Below are positions 61,899 through 64,000 of a stretch of 64,000 bases of DNA, in pieces. Where the stretch lies: assembly GCA_963669295.1 (NCBI GenBank), contig OY769938.1:3534001-3598000 (forward strand), written 5' to 3'. The position numbers were made by a program, and so were the translations under genes. Under the pieces are notes generated by a model that saw only the letters and a list, made by a program, of their open reading frames with translations, was not told the origin of the DNA and did not search any database. Source of the DNA: G963669295 sp963669295 (GTDB taxonomy: Bacteria > Bacteroidota > Bacteroidia > Flavobacteriales_D > CALLUQ01). Every line of letters begins with the position of its first letter. Positions within the stretch are counted from its first letter, which is position 1.

Positions 61899-62950
61899 TT
61901 CAGTCGCAGTAGAGTAATGGGACCTGTAATGGGCTCGCCATCGCCACATTGAATCACATAATAATAAGTGGCTTCAGGTAGTGGTTCACCATTGTAGATG
62001 CCATCCCAGTCGTTTTGATATCCTCTGGCACTGTATACTTCTGTTCCCCAGCGATTGTAAATGTTTACATCGCAATTTCGATATACATTGAGGTTGATGG
62101 TCCAATAATCGTTGGCACCATCGCCATTTGGCGTAAACAGGTTGTTGATCTCTTCACCATCGGGTGGGGGAGGAGGCAATACCACAACCGTAACACTGTC
62201 GGAAGCTACACATCCATCTGCACTGGTTACCACAACGGTATAGGTGGTAGTGGTGGTAGGTGAGGCGACAGGGTCAAATACCGTAGCATTGTCTAAACTG
62301 CCTGCTGGGCTCCACAAATAAGTGGCGGCATTGTTGGCAAAAACACTTAGCTGGGCACTGGCTCCTTCAAAAATACTATCGTCTACCATCGGAGCAATCC
62401 ATGGCAATGGAAGTACAGTAACAATGGTAGAGTCTACATTGCTGGCACAACCGTTTCCATCATACGCTTGTGCATAATAGATAGTGGTTTGCCAGGGGTT
62501 GGCTTGTGGATTGGTAATGTTATTGGCGCTCAGGTTACAATCCTGAAAATTACAAACCCATGAATACGAATAACCACCGGTTCCACCACTGGCTGAAACA
62601 CTGAGGTTGGCAAAATCACCATCACAAATCGAAACATCGTTGCCAGCTGTTACAATAACTGCTGAAGGTTCATTGATGGTGACAGTGTCAGTAGCCGAAA
62701 TTCCATTGTTATCGGTAACAGTCACCATGTAAAGTCCGGCAGTTAAATTACTCACGTCTTCGGTAATAGGGCCATGCGACCACGAAAAAGTAAATGGAGG
62801 CATTCCCGAAGTAGTGGTAAGGTCGATGGCACCGTTGAACCCACCATGGCAGGTAACATGAGTGGGGGCAAGTGTAAAATTAACTTGTGCCCGTGCATGT
62901 ACTGCTAATAAACACAGCACTCCTACCAGGTATGTGGCAAATCGTTGCAT
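61895..62950 (-). CDS. SprB-repeat, CHU_C-ending T9SS type B protein (351 aa)
   Basis: Start MQRFATYLVGVLCLLAVHAR, a signal peptide; a TTG three codons upstream is less likely. An SprB-like repeat (VTCHGGFNGAIDLTTTSG, then AGLYMVTVTDNNG) is followed by two Ig/PKD-like domains (ATYLWSPAGSLDNATVFDP) and a type B C-terminus (EINNLFTPNGDGANDYWTIN, then IYNRWGTEVYSARGYQNDW). Such pairs of CHU_C protein and PorP/SprF protein are the standard secretion-attachment unit; here the two genes overlap by 4 bp. It is probably a surface adhesin anchored by its PorP partner. Confidence 0.9.
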   Translation of the reverse strand: MQRFATYLVGVLCLLAVHARAQVNFTLAPTHVTCHGGFNGAIDLTTTSGMPPFTFSWSHGPITEDVSNLTAGLYMVTVTDNNGISATDTVTINEPSAVIVTAGNDVSICDGDFANLSVSASGGTGGYSYSWVCNFQDCNLSANNITNPQANPWQTTIYYAQAYDGNGCASNVDSTIVTVLPLPWIAPMVDDSIFEGASAQLSVFANNAATYLWSPAGSLDNATVFDPVASPTTTTTYTVVVTSADGCVASDSVTVVVLPPPPPDGEEINNLFTPNGDGANDYWTINLNVYRNCDVNIYNRWGTEVYSARGYQNDWDGIYNGEPLPEATYYYVIQCGDGEPITGPITLLRLK

Positions 62951-63093
62951 GAAAAGCAAAAATACTAAACTTCAAGGGATGCATTATGGTATAGGAAGGG
63001 AAATGTTTGTTGAGAATGAAAAACAAAAGGTGTTTTTTGTTGATTTAAAAGGGTTTCATTGAAGTTTTATACCGTATAATCTGCTGTACCCCT

Positions 63094-63531
63094 GAACATG
63101 ACTTTTGATGTTCCGAACATGGCTTTTGATGTGCTGAACATGACCATGTGATGTGCTGAACATGACCATATGATGTGTTGAACATGACCATATGATGTGT
63201 TGAACATGACCATATGATGTGCTGAACATGACCATATGATGTGCTGAACGTGACGATATGATGTGTTGAACATGACCATATGATGTGTTGAACGTGACCA
63301 TATGATGTGTTGAACATGACCATATGATGTGCTGAACATGACCATATGATGTGCTGAACATAACCACATGATGTATTGAACGTGACCATATGATGTGTTG
63401 AACGTGACCATATGATGTGCTGAACATAACCACATGATGTGTTGAACATGACCACATGATGTGTTGAACATGACTACATGATGTGCTGAACATGACGATA
63501 CGATGTGCTGAACATGACTATGTGATGTTTT
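63094..63531. repeat. 22-bp degenerate tandem repeat array B (20 units)
   Basis: Twenty head-to-tail units, each beginning GAAC(A/G)T, start at 63094, 63115, 63136, 63158 and then every 22 bp to 63510. The first two units are 21 bp, the rest 22. Consensus: GAACAT at 1-6, GA at 7-8, CC at 9-10, ATATGATG at 11-18, TG(T/C)T at 19-22. Many units are identical. Changes are mainly transitions at fixed positions (A/G at 5, T/C at 12, T/C at 21). Each unit can fold as ACAT / ATGT hairpins. Units are contiguous, so this is not CRISPR. It matches array A at 16 of 22 consensus positions. Confidence 0.92.
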
Positions 63532-63632
63532 ACCCATGGCAGGAACTCTCCTGAATCAGTTTGCCCCGAGCCCCTGATGTTCTAACCGATCAATGAGAGT
63601 GTTAGATTGTATCCCTGCCCTGTGCCTGAGTG

Positions 63633-63669
63633 TCCGCTTCAGGCGGATGTATCCCTGCCCGACGGCAGG
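63633..63669. repeat. REP-like GC-rich double palindrome
   Basis: Two hairpins in GC-rich non-coding sequence: TCCGC-ttcag-GCGGA at 63633-63647 and CCTGCC-cgac-GGCAGG at 63654-63669, set among repeated ATCCCTGCCC and CGGGGAAG words. The look is that of the dispersed intergenic palindromes of Bacteroidota genomes (ATCCCTGCC...GGCAGGCGGGGA). The neighbouring 300 bp up to the terminator hold no gene. Confidence 0.5.
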
Positions 63670-63784
63670 CGGGGAAGATCGGGCAGACGGGGAAGGGTGA
63701 AGGGAACACATTCCTCATGTCACCTTATCCCTTTGCTGTAAGAGGGCTCCTTCTTCACAACCAGGCTAAAACGAATACCATTAA

Positions 63785-63813
63785 AAAACCCCGCTCAAAC
63801 TGAGCGGGGTTTT
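63785..63813 (-). terminator. strong rho-independent terminator of the right-edge gene
   Basis: A perfect 13-bp stem AAAACCCCGCTCA / TGAGCGGGGTTTT with an AAC loop. On the minus strand it is followed by more T residues (TTTTTTAA). It lies 19 bp after the stop of the gene at the right edge of the window and shields array B from its transcription. Confidence 0.9.
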
Positions 63814-63832
63814 ATGAGGAAGGAGTTATCTC

Positions 63833-64000
63833 CTATTTCAATTCAATCATTCTCAACATGTATACCTGATCGTCAACTACTAATTGAACAAGGTATACGC
63901 CAGCTTCTTTGTGGTAGTCGGCTGCGTTGAATTGGTACTTGTACTCCCCAGCGGCTTGAGCTCCATTCACCAGTTGAGTAACTTCTCTTCCGTTGATGTC
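63833..64000 (-). CDS. C-terminal end of another T9SS-secreted protein (type A sorting domain), 5' end outside window
   Basis: On the minus strand the frame is open from the window edge to a TAG stop, 55 residues. It reads DINGREVTQLVNG, then AGEYKYQFNAADYHKEAGVY and LVQLVVDDQVYMLRMIELK: the YDxxGRxV-like strand, the G-E-Y turn, the AGVYLV strand and the basic tail of a type A sorting domain. The mature protein is not visible. A strong terminator follows. Confidence 0.85.
   Translation of the reverse strand, partial: DINGREVTQLVNGAQAAGEYKYQFNAADYHKEAGVYLVQLVVDDQVYMLRMIELK

Noticed and set aside
63045..63537. Three overlapping long minus-strand frames through array B, reading as repeated His/Met/Ser-rich peptides
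   Set aside because: A 22-bp unit without stop codons opens every frame of one strand. All three frames are equally open, none has a start context, and the unit is not a multiple of three, so the openness is a by-product of the repeat.

Overview
The window is a Bacteroidota chromosome segment, probably from the Flavobacteriia/Cytophagia/Sphingobacteriia side. The evidence is several type IX secretion (T9SS) C-terminal sorting domains (two cut by the window edges, one on a subtilisin, two of the CHU_C/type B kind), a PorP/SprF outer-membrane protein, SprB-like repeats, TAnnTTTG promoter boxes, and weak or absent Shine-Dalgarno sequences. No rRNA, tRNA, IS element, integrase or CRISPR array was recognised.

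Layout. 1-6.6 kb: the end of a T9SS cargo gene, a tiny lipoprotein, a GT39-like glycosyltransferase with a GNAT, a small membrane protein, a degenerate 22-bp tandem array (array A), and a short AT-richer patch of stand-alone genes (DUF1801 remnant, TPR-like protein, serine hydrolase, DinB). 6.9-9.5 kb: a cysteine-rich protein with a metzincin-like zinc motif faces a T9SS type B protein. 9.6-15.8 kb: a tightly packed minus-strand polysaccharide operon (Wzz, Wzy/ligase, B12-radical SAM, SGNH hydrolase, polysaccharide deacetylase). 15.9-18.4 kb: a divergent metallophosphoesterase and CotH-like pair. 18.4-21.9 kb: a four-gene set matching decaprenyl-phospho-arabinose synthesis (UbiA-type DPPR synthase, DprE1, DprE2, HAD phosphatase). 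22-25.3 kb: membrane proteins and a membrane-tethered GH18 protein with a hairpin leader.

25.85-46.16 kb is the centrepiece: a contiguous 16-gene plus-strand extracellular contractile injection system (eCIS; Afp/PVC/MAC relatives). It encodes a DUF4255 terminator-like protein, an accessory protein, one sheath, two tube paralogues, a DUF5908 protein, a LysM protein, a VgrG-like spike, PAAR, gp25, two giant baseplate proteins (J/Pvc11 and Pvc12), a fibre-like protein, a small protein, a repeat-built tape measure and an AAA+ ATPase. Many of its genes overlap or are spaced by a few bases. A canonical Bacteroidota promoter lies about 85 bp before the first gene. No obvious toxin lies inside the operon, so cargo must be sought elsewhere; the zinc-motif protein at 6.9 kb is one candidate. 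A lipoprotein and a polytopic membrane protein follow in the opposite orientation.

48.3-52.6 kb: a MacB-type export operon (ATPase, two permeases, adaptor), then a candidate structured small RNA. 53-55 kb: a TPR sensor histidine kinase. 55.3-63 kb: a T9SS subtilisin, an NlpC/P60 hydrolase, and a two-gene unit of SprB/CHU_C protein plus a PorP/SprF protein fused to repeats and a SPOR-like end. 63.1-63.5 kb: array B, a second 22-bp tandem array that shares 16 of 22 consensus positions with array A although the two lie 59 kb apart. These arrays are the least explained structure in the window.
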